A stretch of 64,000 bases of DNA from Balamuthia mandrillaris. Lineage: Eukaryota > Discosea > Longamoebia > Balamuthiidae. How positions within the stretch are numbered: position 1 is the first letter of the stretch; each line of letters begins with the position of its first letter. The position numbers were made by a program, and so were the translations under genes. This document shows positions 44,986 through 56,558 of this stretch, one piece after another. The notes below the pieces were generated by a model. That model was given only the letters and a program-made list of their open reading frames with translations. It had not been told where the DNA came from and did not search any database. The DNA lies in NCBI GenBank assembly GCA_031835245.1, contig JAVKOQ010000016.1, forward strand, positions 186,001 to 250,000, read 5' to 3'.

Positions 44986-46925
44986 ATGGCGCACAACGAA
45001 AGGCAAGTGCTCTACGTGAGCAACATCTCACCGGCCGCCGACGAAACGCAGCTCATTTCGTTCTTTTCACAGTATGGCACTGTTCAACAGATCAAACATT
45101 TGGGGTACCGCTTCTTGTTTTGTTTTTGTTTTTTTTGAAAAAAAAAAACACCTCTTCCTTCCAACTAATCTCCAATCGCTCATCTCCCTAACCCTTTTCA
45201 CTACATTCTTTTTGTTGCGCTGATCATCAAACAAAAAACAAAAAAAAAACAAACGAAACTAAAGGAATCCGGCTGTTGGTCCCACTTATGCTTTCATCAA
45301 AATGAGCAGTGCGGAGAGCGCAAATGCTGCCCTGTCCGCCTCGGACACGCCGCTGCTAGGCCAGCCCCTCAAGGTAGTGCTTGCCTCCTCCAACGACATG
45401 CCCACTTTGGCCTCTCCTGCTGTAGGTGGCGGCGGTCTTTTGTCCTCTCCTCCAGGAGGGCTTTTGCCGTTTCCGACCGCTGCTGCGGTTCTTCCTGTTG
45501 CTGCTGCGCCTATTCCCGCGTTTATGCCCTCGCCTATTACTGGGGTCAGTACCAATGCACAGAAACAGGATGAAGTGGCACGTACCGTCTATGTTGGGAA
45601 TGTTAACTCTCAGGTTTGTTGGTTTCTCTACTCTGCTCTCTTCCCTCTCCCCATTCTTTCATGTGGGATTAATGTGGTTTTTTTTAAAAAAATAATTGTA
45701 CAGATAAATGCTGATCAACTGATGGCTTACTTTAGCTTTTGTGGTCCAATCACGTATTGCAGGATGGCCGGTGACGAAAGCCACCCCGCCCGCTTTGCCT
45801 TTATAGAGTTTGCCACAATGGATGGTGCTAATGCCGCCATGCAGCTTAACGGCACTATTTTGATTGATCGCGTTCTCAAGTCTGTCTTCTCTCGTTTTCT
45901 TCTCTTGTTCTCTCTCTCTTCTCCCTTCTGGTTCTCTGCTTCTATGTTTCTCTCTGCTCTTCCTTTTGGTTGATCACTGACTCGATGTTTTGAACAGGGT
46001 GAACCGATCCAAGAATCCAATTGTCAAAGCGCCCAAACAATTAGACCCTCGCAGAGAGGCAAGGATACTCAAACGATTGCGGAGGGCTGTGGAGAAAATC
46101 AATGCTCGCTGTCAAGGTTTATAGTCACTCAACTTTACAATTTTCCTCTCTTTTCTCCTCTCTTTCTTAATTCTCTCTCTCTCTCTCTCCTCTTCTTCTT
46201 CTCGTTCTTCCCTTCCTCCACATATCTGTCATTACTAGAACAAAAAGAATGTTTAAGTGCTTGTGGTTAATGCACAAGAAGGTAGATGATGATTTCACCG
46301 TTGCCAACCCGAAAAGATTTTGCATTCATTTATCTTCTCTTTCCTTCTCTTTCTTCTCCTTTTTTTTTTTCCAAAGATTTAGTTCTTTTAGATGCTAACG
46401 TAATTCTATTTATTTATTTATTTTTCAGCAATTGAGGAAGGCAAGATATCACCTGAAGATGATTATTCTCCCAAACGCTCCCGATCTCGTTCCTCGTCGC
46501 CATCCTCTCGCAGCTCCTCTTCCTCTCGCTCTCCTAGCCGTGAGCGCAAACGACGACGCTCATCTTCCTCTTCAAGACATCGTCATCATCATCGCGATTA
46601 TCGCGACCACCGTGACCGTCATCATCGAAGCGATCGTCATCATCATTCCCGAAGCGAGCGACACCGAAGCGATCGCCATGAGAGCAGTAAAAGAAGCAGA
46701 AGTCACAGAGAGAAAGATAAAGATCGGCGAAGAGAAGACAATGACAGAGATAAGGAAAGAGAACGAAGCAGCAAACGCAGAGACAGGGATAGCGAGAAAG
46801 ACGGACAAAAGGCGAGAGAGAAGGACAGAGAACGGAAACAGATGGAAGAGGAAGAGAACGGAGGAGAACAAATGGACAAGCATCAAGATCATGGCGAAGA
46901 AGCAGCAGAACCCAACCATCACTGA
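44986..46925 (+). CDS. SREK1: SREK1-like SR splicing regulator
   Basis: Splicing regulator with two RRMs and an RS domain. RRM1 (RQVLYVSNISPAADETQLIS) continues across an intron into GPTYAFIKMSSAESANAALS. A Pro/Ala/Gly-rich linker follows. RRM2 starts VARTVYVGNVNSQ, then MAYFSFCGPITYCRMAGDES, ARFAFIEFATMDGANAAMQL, and VNRSKNPIVKAPK, all close to human SREK1. The last exon (from about 46430) encodes a charged RS domain (PKRSRSRSSSPSSRSSSSSR) with His/Arg/Asp/Ser arrays and a Glu-rich end, stopping at TGA 46923-46925. The start at 44986 is preferred because it precedes RRM1 directly; 44914 is the alternative. Five or six exons. Confidence 0.92.
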
Positions 46926-47305
46926 TTTTTTCTTTTGCTTTTATTTAAAAGAAAAGTCGTTGTTGCAAGTTTACCTGTGTTGCTTTTGCGAAGCGAAGAG
47001 AGATGAAGAGAAGAGAGAAGAGAACGACGAAGAGAATAGAGAACTTACTGAGATAGAAAGGGCAAGGAAGCAAGGGCCAGCGAAAAAAGTCCCAGCTACT
47101 TTTCGGGGAGAAAATTGGTGTCGACAAGAACCAAACCGTTGCGCTTTGGTCAACCTCATACCCGTCAATCGTATCATATTCCACATAACAGGGTATTCAC
47201 CATAGCCAGCGTGAACCTAATATATATAGGGACCACCACAAAGAAAAGAAAAGAAAAAGCCACCAGGAGGAGGAGGAGCATTACCAGAACCTTGTATACA
47301 AACTT

Positions 47306-47345
<40 letters not shown>

Positions 47346-47367
47346 CTTTATGTCAATATAGAGCGAA
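46926..47367. other. Intergenic gap upstream of coiled-coil gene
   Basis: 442 bases. TGTCGACA lies at 47119-47126 and a CT run at 47311-47342, just before the ATG at 47368. An open frame on the plus strand continues the purine-rich region but carries no recognisable protein. Confidence 0.5.
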
Positions 47368-50300
47368 ATGAATTTCTTGCGCTACGTAACAGGAGGAGGA
47401 GGAGGCGGCGGCGGCGGCGTCGCTGAAGAACCTCCTGCCGAAGAGGAAAAGTTACGCCAGCAGGCCAAAGCGGCGTTGACCTCCTCCTCCGCTTGGCAGA
47501 AAACGAACGACAGCACCACAACGCCAACGACAACGAGCAAAACCTTTGGTTCTTCTCCTCGCGCGTCTTTGGAGGAAGCCAAGAAGCGCCAACGGAAAAA
47601 AAAGTCTTCGTCCTCCTCCACTTCGTCGGTTGCTTCCAACGAATCCATTTTTTCTGGGCTCTCCCTGAAGGCCGGAACGGCAACCTCTGCTTCTCCTTCT
47701 GCATCGTCTCTCTCCGCTCTTGGAGATGGAGATGGAGGCGGAGGCGGGAGCTTGTTTTCAGGTTTGGAACTAAAAGACGACGACGAAGGAGAAGGAGAAA
47801 CAGGAACAAACGAAAACGATCGAAAGGAAGACGAAGAAGAAAAGAGTTCAGCATTTTCATTCATTCAAGGCAACAACCGCCAAGGAGAAGGAGAAGAAAA
47901 GGAAGAAGAGCAAGCCGCTTCGGCGTTTTCTTTCATCTGCAAACAAAATACCGTGGCCGACGAAGCGGAACAAGAGATATCCAACCAACATGTGGTCAAG
48001 GTAGAAGTGGCAAAACAAACCACAACTTCTTTTTCTTCTTCTCCTTCTCCCTCAGCTTCCTTCGAAAAAGAAGCCATGAGACGAAAAGAAAAAGACGAAG
48101 CCGAACCAAATGCACAACGAACGGTCGACACAACGAGAAACAACACGACGCAAACAAAACAGCACTCGGTCGTTGTTGTGGCGACCACGGCCAAACGAAA
48201 GACAAAGAGAGCCAAGCGACCGGGTCAGTCCTATCGAACGGAGGAACAGGAAGAAGGAGAGGAACAACAACAACAGCAACAGCCAAGTTTGCAGCAGAAA
48301 GAAGAAACTGAAGAGAGAGAGAACAACAAGACGGCAAAGAAGAAAACGACAGAAGAAACAAGAGATGAAATGAGCGACGTAGCTTCGTTGGGGATGCAAC
48401 AGAACGAAAGAAATAGTGAACGAGAAGAAGCAACCGAAAGAGAGAAGCAACAAAGAAAGAACAAAAGACAACTCGCACGAGCAGATGAAAAAAAAGGTGC
48501 GGAACAGAGAACGACACAACAGCAACAAAAAGACAAAGAGAACTCGAGTAATAACCCCCTTCTGGAATCTGCTCAAGAAGTGGAAAGAGAAGCAAATGCT
48601 CATCAACAAGCGCTGCTCCAACTGCTCCATCAAGAACGTCTTCTGCTTCAACAACGCCACCTGCAAACAACTTCCCTAAAGGAACTACGCCTCGTCCTCC
48701 GACAAACGGAGGCCCTGTTGCAAACTGCTCTATCGGAGCAGGAAGAGGACTTTGCAAGAGCGGAGGAGCTCAGTCGTCGTTTGGAGGAGCTTCAACAAAG
48801 CATTAGAGAGCTCTCACTTCAATCGGTAGAAATGAAAGAGGAGCTTCGCAGGAAGGAAGAGGACAAGCTTCAAACAGTGCTGCGTGAGATTCCCTTTCGC
48901 AAGTTGTTGAGAAAGAGGTGGAGAGAGTTGGAAAGAGAGGAGGAGGAGAAGAGAGCTCGACTTCGGTTAGAAGTGGAGGTCAAGCAATTGAAGGAGAGAG
49001 AAAGAATCAGTCTCGCTCGCAGAAAACTGGAGAGAAAGATGGAGAGAGCAGACGCTCAAGTAGAGGCATTAAAGAAGAAGGAAGAAGCGTTGCGATCCCG
49101 CATTCAAGAACGAACAAAGAACAATGAAGAAAAGCTTCTAGAGAAGGAAAGAAGAAGAAAGGAATTGAGGAAGGAAATAGAAGAGCTATTACGGCTGTTG
49201 AGAGAGAAGCAGGAAGAGGAAGATAGGTTAGAGAAGGAGATAGAGAAAGAACAAAGAGAGATTAGCGCAGTGGAGTCCAAGTTCGAGAAGGAGACCTCTG
49301 CGTTGAAGCAAGAATTGGAGGCGGCCACTGATGTCCAACAGGCGCATGCTCGAAAAATGGTTTCTTCTTTCTTTCATCTTTTACTCTCGTGCATTCGTTG
49401 TTCTTTGTTCTTTCCTCCTTTCTTCATTTATTGTTTTTAACCTCAGATTACGTGATAACGATGCGATAGGCAACATTGGAGGAAGCCACCAAAGCAATCA
49501 ACGAAGCAAAACAACGAATGGAAGCACAGCAAAACCAACAAACAGTCAACATGGAACGGTGGCACTCTCTCAGCGAGGACACCAAACGCTCCATCCAAAC
49601 CCTGAAAGCAATCGAACGACAGTATCGCAAGGCACAAGAGCGAAGAACAATGTTCATCCAATTGGCAATGAAACACCAGAAACAAGAAGCAAAAGCACGC
49701 GAGCAACTGGGCGAATGCGATGGTAGCATTCAGGTACTGACATCGGTGATACTTCGGTTGAATGAAGAGGTAGCGGAACTGAAGCAGTCCATCACGAGTT
49801 TGGAGTTGCGCTTGCCTTCTCTGGAGGCCAACAAGAAATTGGCTGTGTCAGGTTCGTCTTCTGTGGTTCAACATGTTGATTTTCTATTCTGCTCTGACTT
49901 CTGTTCAATAATCATACAATGTTATTCACAGGCAGAAACTTTGGAGAGGCCAAGCGAGTGGCCAACGAGATAAAGGCAGCAACAGAAGAAATTGAAGCAA
50001 AGAAACGACGACTAGCAGAGTGCGAGAATGATATCACCAACAAGACCAAAGCACTGGAAAGCAAACAACAAGAATATCGGGAGTCGGAGGGACGAATCCA
50101 ACAACAAAAGAGAGCCTCAAACATTGAAACCTTGAGGTGGTTGCATGAAACACACCAACTGCTCATCAACCAACTCGAAACATTACAAAGTGAAGAAGAA
50201 GCACAAGAAGATAGATGGAAGATTGAAACGGCGAATCTTTGGCGAGAGGAGCTGCGGTGTGTGGAGGAGGAAATGGGACTGTTGAAGGAAGAGCTTGGTG

Positions 50301-51878
50301 TTGTGAACATTTGTGAAGTTCTCGATCAACAAGTAAAAGAAATAGAAGAAGAGGAACTACAAGAAACTACAAACGCTGATGCGGATGGTGGTGATGAGGA
50401 ACAGGAAGAAACACACAAAGAAACTGACATACCAGAAGAACGAGAAGATGGAGTAGAGGAAAGAATGGAAGGATACGATCACGAAAGTATTCGTGCAGAG
50501 TACGAAACAATAAGGTCCAAAATTGCTGCGCTGGAGACAGAGTTGGAAGAGCAAGTCGCTGCAGAAGACTTTGATGCTGCTGAGGCAACAGACATTCACA
50601 TCAATCGTCTCAAAGCTCGTTTGGCTAAGCTGGAAGAGCTTGTGGTCAATGGCGATAAGGCAAGCGATGGGAACACAGCAGCAGAAGAACAGGTCGAACG
50701 AGAAGAAGAAGAAGAAGAAGAAGAAGAAGAAGAAGAAGAAGAAGAAGAAAAAGAAGAAAAAGAAATAGATGAACAAGAACAAGAAGGAGAAGAAGATAAA
50801 TTCCGGAAAGTTGATTCTGACGAAAGAGAGTTGGAAGATCACAAAGGTCATGAAACGGGCGCAAGAGAAGAAGAAGAAGAAACAGAGGAGGAAGTTCAAA
50901 GAGATAATGAAACACAACCACGAAACGATGAAGAAGAAAATGGAAAGCAAGAACAAGAACCGGGACAGGAGAATGATGAACAAGAACGAGAAGAAGCAAT
51001 ACAGCTAGAAGTAGAAGAATGGCAACAAGAGGGACACGAACAAGAACAAGAACAAGAGCAAGAACAAGAACAAGAACAAGAAGAACAAGAAGAACAAGAA
51101 CAAGAAGAACAAGAACAAGAACAAGAACAAGAAGAACAAGAACAAGAAGAACAAGAACAAGAACAAGAACAAGAACAAGAACAAGAACAAGAAACAAGAA
51201 CAAGAACAAGAACAAGAACAAGAACAAGAACAAGAACAAGAACAAGAACAAGAAGAACAAGAACAAGAACAAGAACAAGAACAAGAACAGCCTAAAGAGC
51301 AAAGAGAAGAAGTAGCAGGAAAGGAGGAAAGAGAAGTAATAGATGACAAAGAATCACGATTGAGCAACGCGAACGACGAGGAACTTCATCAAGGGATATA
51401 CGTGTTGGGAGACGAAGAAAGTGAGGACGAAGTTGATTCTGCGTCTTCGCCTTCCTCCTTGTCAGCTTTCAGCTTTATCAACCACAAAGATGACGACAAA
51501 GAGAACCATGAGGATGACCCGGTATCATCTTCATCGGCTTTCGGCTTTATCAACGATGAAAGTGGAATTCAAGAGGATGAGCATCAAGACGAGAACAGAG
51601 AGGAGGGAAGCGAGGCCACAAGCGTGTTTTCGTTCATTCGAGACCATGAAAATAGCGAAGAAGAGAAGAAAGAAGGCGAAGAACAAGAGGGCGGCATTCA
51701 AGTAACACACGAGCAGGGAAGTGAATCTGCAAACAGTCTGTTTGCATTCATTCAAGCACATGAAAACAGGGAAGAAGAAGAAGGAGAACAAGAAGAAGAG
51801 CTAGCAGAAGAAGAACCGGGCGATGAGGACAACAAATACCAACCCCCATCACTGATTGTACCTTTCCACCCAGAATGA
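47368..51878 (+). CDS. Long coiled-coil protein with repeated S-x-F-x-F-I motifs
   Basis: About 1,420 residues in three exons; introns at about 49357-49475 and 49852-49932. The N-terminal 220 residues are disordered and carry SIFSGLSLK, SLFSGLELK, SAFSFIQ and SAFSFIC. The middle 700 residues are coiled coil (Gln/Glu/Arg/Lys heptads), ending in a UVR-like motif (VAAEDFDAAEATDIHINRLK). A poly-Glu stretch (50700-50760) and a long EQ repeat (51040-51290) follow, then a C-terminal 170 residues with SAFSFIN, SAFGFIN, SVFSFIR and SLFAFIQ. Within the EQ repeat near 51190 one extra A shifts the frame, so the two halves are open in different frames. The same motif at both ends argues for one gene, so the shift is likely an assembly or repeat-length change. 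Family unknown. Confidence 0.7.
50700..50766 (+). repeat. (GAA)n coding repeat, poly-Glu
   Basis: GAA run with few AAA, read in frame as about 20 Glu/Lys residues within the coiled-coil protein. Confidence 0.9.
51040..51290 (+). repeat. (CAAGAA)n coding repeat, Gln-Glu array with a phase slip
   Basis: Some 40 six-base CAAGAA units with occasional GAA triplets. All is Gln-Glu in the coding frame up to a CAAGAAACAAGAA junction near 51190, where one extra A moves the upstream frame into Thr-Arg. Confidence 0.9.
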
Positions 51879-52131
51879 AAAACCACCTTCGAGGGCAAAT
51901 TATGTGTCGACATTGGTCACGGGCAACGTGCCCGTTGAAAATCTGTCCAAAGTTCCCATCCGTTTGACGACCACAAGCGGCTCCCATTGGGCGCACCCAA
52001 AGAACAATGCTTTCCTGTCGACATACCAATTCTCATGACGACACGTGGTTTAACCCATCGTTTCTGCATTTTTTTTTTTGGCATAGTTTGGCTGGCAAGC
52101 AAAGCAACACCACCACCACCACAAACCTACC
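51879..52131. promoter_or_regulatory. Intergenic region upstream of aspartyl aminopeptidase
   Basis: 253 bases. TGTCGACA occurs twice (51905-51912 and 52016-52023), followed by TCATGACGACACG at 52033-52045, the exact reverse complement of the box at 6689-6701, about 90 bases before the start codon. Confidence 0.6.
52016..52023. promoter_or_regulatory. Recurrent palindrome TGTCGACA
   Basis: Also at 24479, 29006, 33129, 37143, 47119 and 51905: seven exact copies noticed, all intergenic and all upstream of a start codon. Confidence 0.55.
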
Positions 52132-54519
52132 ATGGTATGCCTTCCTTTGGGGTCTCTTTCTTCTTCTTGTTCTTGTTCTTCTTGTTCTTCTTCTTGTTCT
52201 TCTTGTTCTTGTTCTTGTTCTTCTTCTTCTTCTTCTTCTTCTTTGTTCTCACATTGTTAAAAAAAAAAAGGAACAACAACCAATGCAACCCTCCTCTCGA
52301 GAGGAGGAGTGCGTGCAAGGCTTTCTGGACTTTGTGAATGGCAGCACGTCCGCCTTCCACGCCGTCCAGAACGCAAAGGACCTGCTCCTGCAGCAAGGGT
52401 TTGTGCAGCTGAAGGAAGGGCAGGAGTGGGAGCTTCGTCCTGGGCACAAGTACTTCCTCACTCGCAACCACTCCACCATCCTGGCCTTTGCTGTGGGCGG
52501 ACGCTACGTAAGTGTCTTTCGTTTTTCCTCATCTTTTCTTCTACTTCTTTGCGGCTACCTTTTTGTTTTTTGTTCAATCGTTTCAGTTTTGCTGCTCTTC
52601 ACTCTTTCTTTGTCTTCATCTCATCCCTCACACACACGTACAAACAAAGGAACCCGGCAATGGCGTCAACATGGTGGGTGCCCATACGGACAGCCCCAAC
52701 CTGAAGGTGAAGCCCGTTTCCCTCAAGGAGAGCAAGGGCTACCTCTGCGTTGGCGTTGAAACCTATGGTGGTGGCCTGTGGCACACCTGGTTTGATAGGT
52801 ATATAGGCATTCTTTGTCTCTCCCTGCTTCTCTGCTCTCTGCTTCTTAAGTGCTATTGCTTACTTTTCTGTGTGGTTAAAAGGGACTTGACGGTGGCTGG
52901 CAGGGTGGTTGTTCGCACTGCTGAGGACAAGTTGGAGCAACGCTTGGTCCATATTCCAAGGCAAGACATACAAATCCGTTCTTCGTTCTTCGTTCTTCGT
53001 TCTTCGTTCTGCTTCTGCTTCTGCTTCTTCGTGTTCTTCTCCCTCAGCTTCGCCTTAACCTTATTCTTTACCTGCTCATTTTTAAAAAGGCCCATTCTGA
53101 GAGTGCCCAACCTGGCCATTCACTTGACATCAGCAGAAGAGCGTTCCGGATTTAACCCCAACAAGCAAACCCACTTGGGTTATCCCATTCTTGCTACTGC
53201 CATTCAAAAGTGCTTTCTCTCTCCCCTTTCTTTGTCATGTTTCTTTGTGTTGTTGTTGTTTGTCCTTCGTAGAGCTTCTATAACCTCACACTTACCTTCT
53301 TGTTCTCACAAACAAAACAGTCAGTTGTCTTCTTCTGGTGGAGTAGAAGGAAAGAAGAAGCACCACCCTATTCTGCTTCAACTCCTGGCCAAGGAAATGG
53401 GCGTTGAAGGTGCTCTCTTCTTATTTGCTTATTTACCGGTTGTTTTTGAGCATTTCTCTTACTTTATCCAATTGTTGCTTTATGTGATGAACAGCTTCTC
53501 AAATCTGCGACTTTGATTTGAGCGTTTGTGACACACAACCCTCCTGCGTGGGCGGTGCCTTTAACGAGTTCATTTTCTCTCCTCGTTTGGACAATCTTCT
53601 CATGTCTTACACCAGTTTAATGGTTCTTTGAGTTATTTTCCTTTTTGTTGTCTTTTTTGAATTATTATTCTTAACTTTAATTCTCGTCTTCTTTTTTTTA
53701 AAGGGATTATTAGAGAGCTTAAAAGGAGACTCTTTGAACGAGGAAAAGCGCATTCGCCTGGTAGCTCTCTTTGACAACGAAGAGATAGGCAGCCAGTCAG
53801 CGTATGGTGCGGCCTCCAACATGATGCAACAGGTTCTCGAGCGGATCATGACGAGCCTTCAGAAGGACAAAGGAGCTTCTTCGGATCATCATCAACGTGC
53901 CTTTGCTCAGAGTTATCTCATATCTGCTGATATGGCCCATGGCATTCACCCTTGTTATCCGTACGTACTCATCTTATTCCCCTTCCAACAGATTGGAGAT
54001 AAGAAAGATACAACAACCATAAAGATCAACAAGAATAAGGCCTCAACGCTTTTTTTTTTCCTAACCTTTTACACAATAACTACAACAAAAGGGAGAAACA
54101 TGATGAGAACCATCAGCCGGCAATCCACTCTGGCCCTGTCATCAAGTACAATGCCAACCAGCGTTATGCCACTACCGCTGTGACAGCCTTTCTCCTCAAA
54201 GAAGTGGCTCGCCGTCACTCAGTTCCCATGCAAGAGTTTGTGGTGCGCAACGACAGTCCCTGCGGCTCTACCATTGGCCCCATTCTCAGCGCCAACTGTG
54301 GTGTAAGAACAATTGACATTGGCTGCCCTCAGTTGGCCATGCATAGCATCAGAGAGATGTGTGGCACTCAAGACTTGGTTCATGCATGCAACCTTTTCAA
54401 GGTTTGCATTTTGTTCCTCTTCTTTGGCTTCTCTCTTGTTCTTTAATTTTACTGACAATGCTCAACAGGGTTTCTTCCAAGACTTTACTGAAGTGGATGA
54501 ATCTTTGGAAGTGGACTAA
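52132..54519 (+). CDS. DNPEP: Aspartyl aminopeptidase (peptidase M18)
   Basis: Removes N-terminal Asp/Glu from peptides; a di-zinc enzyme forming dodecamers. The first coding exon is the ATG alone (52132-52134, followed by GTATGC). It joins in frame to 52271-52507 (EQQPMQPSSREEECVQGFLD). Family motifs: NGSTSAFHAVQNA, VGAHTDSPNLKVKP with a zinc-binding His, [56 protein letters not shown] with the catalytic Glu pair, SADMAHGIHPCYP, NANQRYATTAVTAFL, RNDSPCGSTIGPI and LAMHSIREMCGTQDL with the last His ligand. It ends in FFQDFTEVDESLEVD. All key residues seem present. About nine exons; the first intron carries a CTT repeat. An alternative start at 52283 would drop five residues. Confidence 0.93.
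52154..52247 (+). repeat. (CTT/GTT)n in the first DNPEP intron
   Basis: TTCTTG/TTCTTC array within the intron after the ATG-only first coding exon of DNPEP. Confidence 0.9.
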
Positions 54520-54584
54520 AATTCTCATCTTGCTACTCATTCCCTATTGCTCATGTTCTCTTTTAAATACATTTATAAACATCA

Positions 54585-56095
54585 TTAAGAAGCAAAGAAG
54601 AACAACTTTTTTCGAAGAGCTTCTGAATCTGTTGCAGAAGGCGAATTCGTTTGGCTTATCAGTCTGCTCGTTCTTCGTTGCGGTGTTTTTCGAAGAGGAG
54701 ACCGGACAATGGGAGTGAAGGAACCGCCTTCCAATTCTTCAGCTGCAGCAACGCCGCTAATTCTTCTTCGTTTGGTTCGTTCTTGTTCTTCTTTCTCTTT
54801 TGCTTTTTGTGTTGCCGACAACGGTGTTGTGCTCCATTTTTTTGTTGGTGTGTATGTTGTTTTCTTCTTCCTTCCTGTTTCTTCCTTTGCTATTTCTACT
54901 TTGGCTATATCTGTTTCTATCTCTTCTGCTCTTTCTCTCTTTCGCTTTGCCGTTGGTGTGGAGGATGAATGTGAAGAAGATGATGAAGGAGAAGAAAGAA
55001 CGTGAACTGGGACTTGGCGGAGGAACTTATCAGCATTGATGAGACCAGAAGTGAAGTGGTTGAATCGTTTGGGAAGAGGACTTCCATACAACCGCTCGCT
55101 CTCCTTTTTCACTTGTTCTTGCTCTGTTCTCATCCTTTCCTCCACGCGGCGCAGGTAGTCCTGATGCGTGTAGGGTCGTTCTGGCGTGAAACATTGCGCC
55201 GCCCTCTCCAGCTCCTCCTCCGCGATGCTGGCTTGGCTCGCCAAAAGCATTGCGCGTGCTTTTGTAGCACGTGATGATGGAAGGGAGGATGAGGAGGATG
55301 AGGCAGATGATATGGTGGTGGAGGATGAATTGGGAGGTGATGACGATGAGGAGGGCGTGGTGGTTTTGTTCTTGTGATAGGCAGAGAGAGAAGAGGGTTT
55401 CTTGAGGCCTAGTTCGTGGTACAAAAAGTAGAGTGCAGCTGGAGCGTGCGCCTCGAACCTATTCCAGTTTGTTCGATTAGTATTTCTGCATCTTCTTTCA
55501 CTTGCTTTCTTGAAGATCTCCCTTTAAAATAGAAACTAGAAACATACCGTTTACACAGTTGCTCCAAGCAACCGCGTAGGTCCACGCCGGTGGGTTGGTG
55601 CATGTCCAACACAAAGGCGACATCCTGTAGCAGTCCCAGTGCTTCCTGCTGCAGGTGCTCATTGGAAGACGACGAGGAAGAAGAGCATTGCTGCAAACGC
55701 AGCGCGACTTGCTCAAGATAGTCGTTGCATTTTTGGGGGAGCAGCGTTTTGTTGGTTTGGGAGTCTTTGTATCTGGCACGCAATTCTTGCACGGACAGAA
55801 GCGACCCCGAGGCTTGTTCCTGTTGGTCACACGAAGAAGATAAAGAAGAGGAAGGAGGTGTTGTTGCTTCTATCAGATCTTTTGGAGCCGATGGGACTGT
55901 GTTCGCTTTGGGGTGGGCACGCGTTGTATTTAGTTGGATAGGTTCTTTGTCTTCGCGAGAAGAAGTGGACGGAGCTGTGTTAACAAAAGTCGCATCAGAA
56001 GAAGAAGCAGCAGCAGCCTTGGCGCGAAGCCCTCTTTTCGTTCGCTTGGCCAACCTTCGTTTGGGTGGTTTCGAAGACGAGCCGTCAGCCTCCAT
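54585..56095 (-). CDS. Basic, Ser-rich protein of unknown function, probably nuclear
   Basis: Two exons (55548-56095 and 54585-55458) joined in phase, 473 residues. The N-terminus is strongly basic (KPPKRRLAKRTKRGLRAKAA), like a nuclear localisation signal. A compact helical block at about 95-200 (LLSVQELRARYKDSQ, CNDYLEQVALRLQQC, DVAFVLDMHQPTGVDLRGCL, FEAHAPAALYFLYHELGLKK) is the likely folded part. Ser-rich linkers and proline-directed sites follow (CFTPERPYTHQDYL, LYGSPLPKRFNHF, YTPTKKWSTTPLS, SFTPIVRSPLRKTPQRR), as in cell-cycle-regulated proteins. I recognise no family. It lies head to head with CCZ1, 230 bases apart. Confidence 0.75.
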
Positions 56096-56327
56096 CGTCC
56101 TTTCTATTCTCTCCCCCTCTTTCTTTGCGTTAGCTTCTGATTGTAAGCTTGTAACGGTCACACCAAAAATGGCGCGAAAACTTTCAAAGACCCCTCATAT
56201 TTCGAGATCAAAACGTGTACAAATGGTGCAGGGAAGGAAGAAGCCACGAGTGCACCAATGGAGCAGAATAACTTCAGTTTTTGGTCTCCATTTGAGCACA
56301 GCGGACCCACCAGAGAAGAAAAGGAAG

Positions 56328-56521
56328 ATGAGTTTCACGCCAGCAACGCTCGGCAAGCTCTTTCTCTTTGACACCAAGCTGGGCCAGACCGAGGAGACGC
56401 AGCATGAGAAGCTGCTGTACTATTACCCTGAGAGCACTCCCACCTCTCGCCAGCTGACGGACATTGGTCTCAGCGAAGCCCTTGTCAACTTTACCAAGTA
56501 CCAAAGAAATAATTTTTTTCT

Positions 56522-56558
<37 letters not shown>

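Noticed and set aside
46432-47205. Long frame of Ile/Glu/Lys-rich peptide at the SREK1 3' end
   Set aside because: It is out of frame with RRM2; the in-phase reading gives a clear RS domain and stops at 46923-46925.
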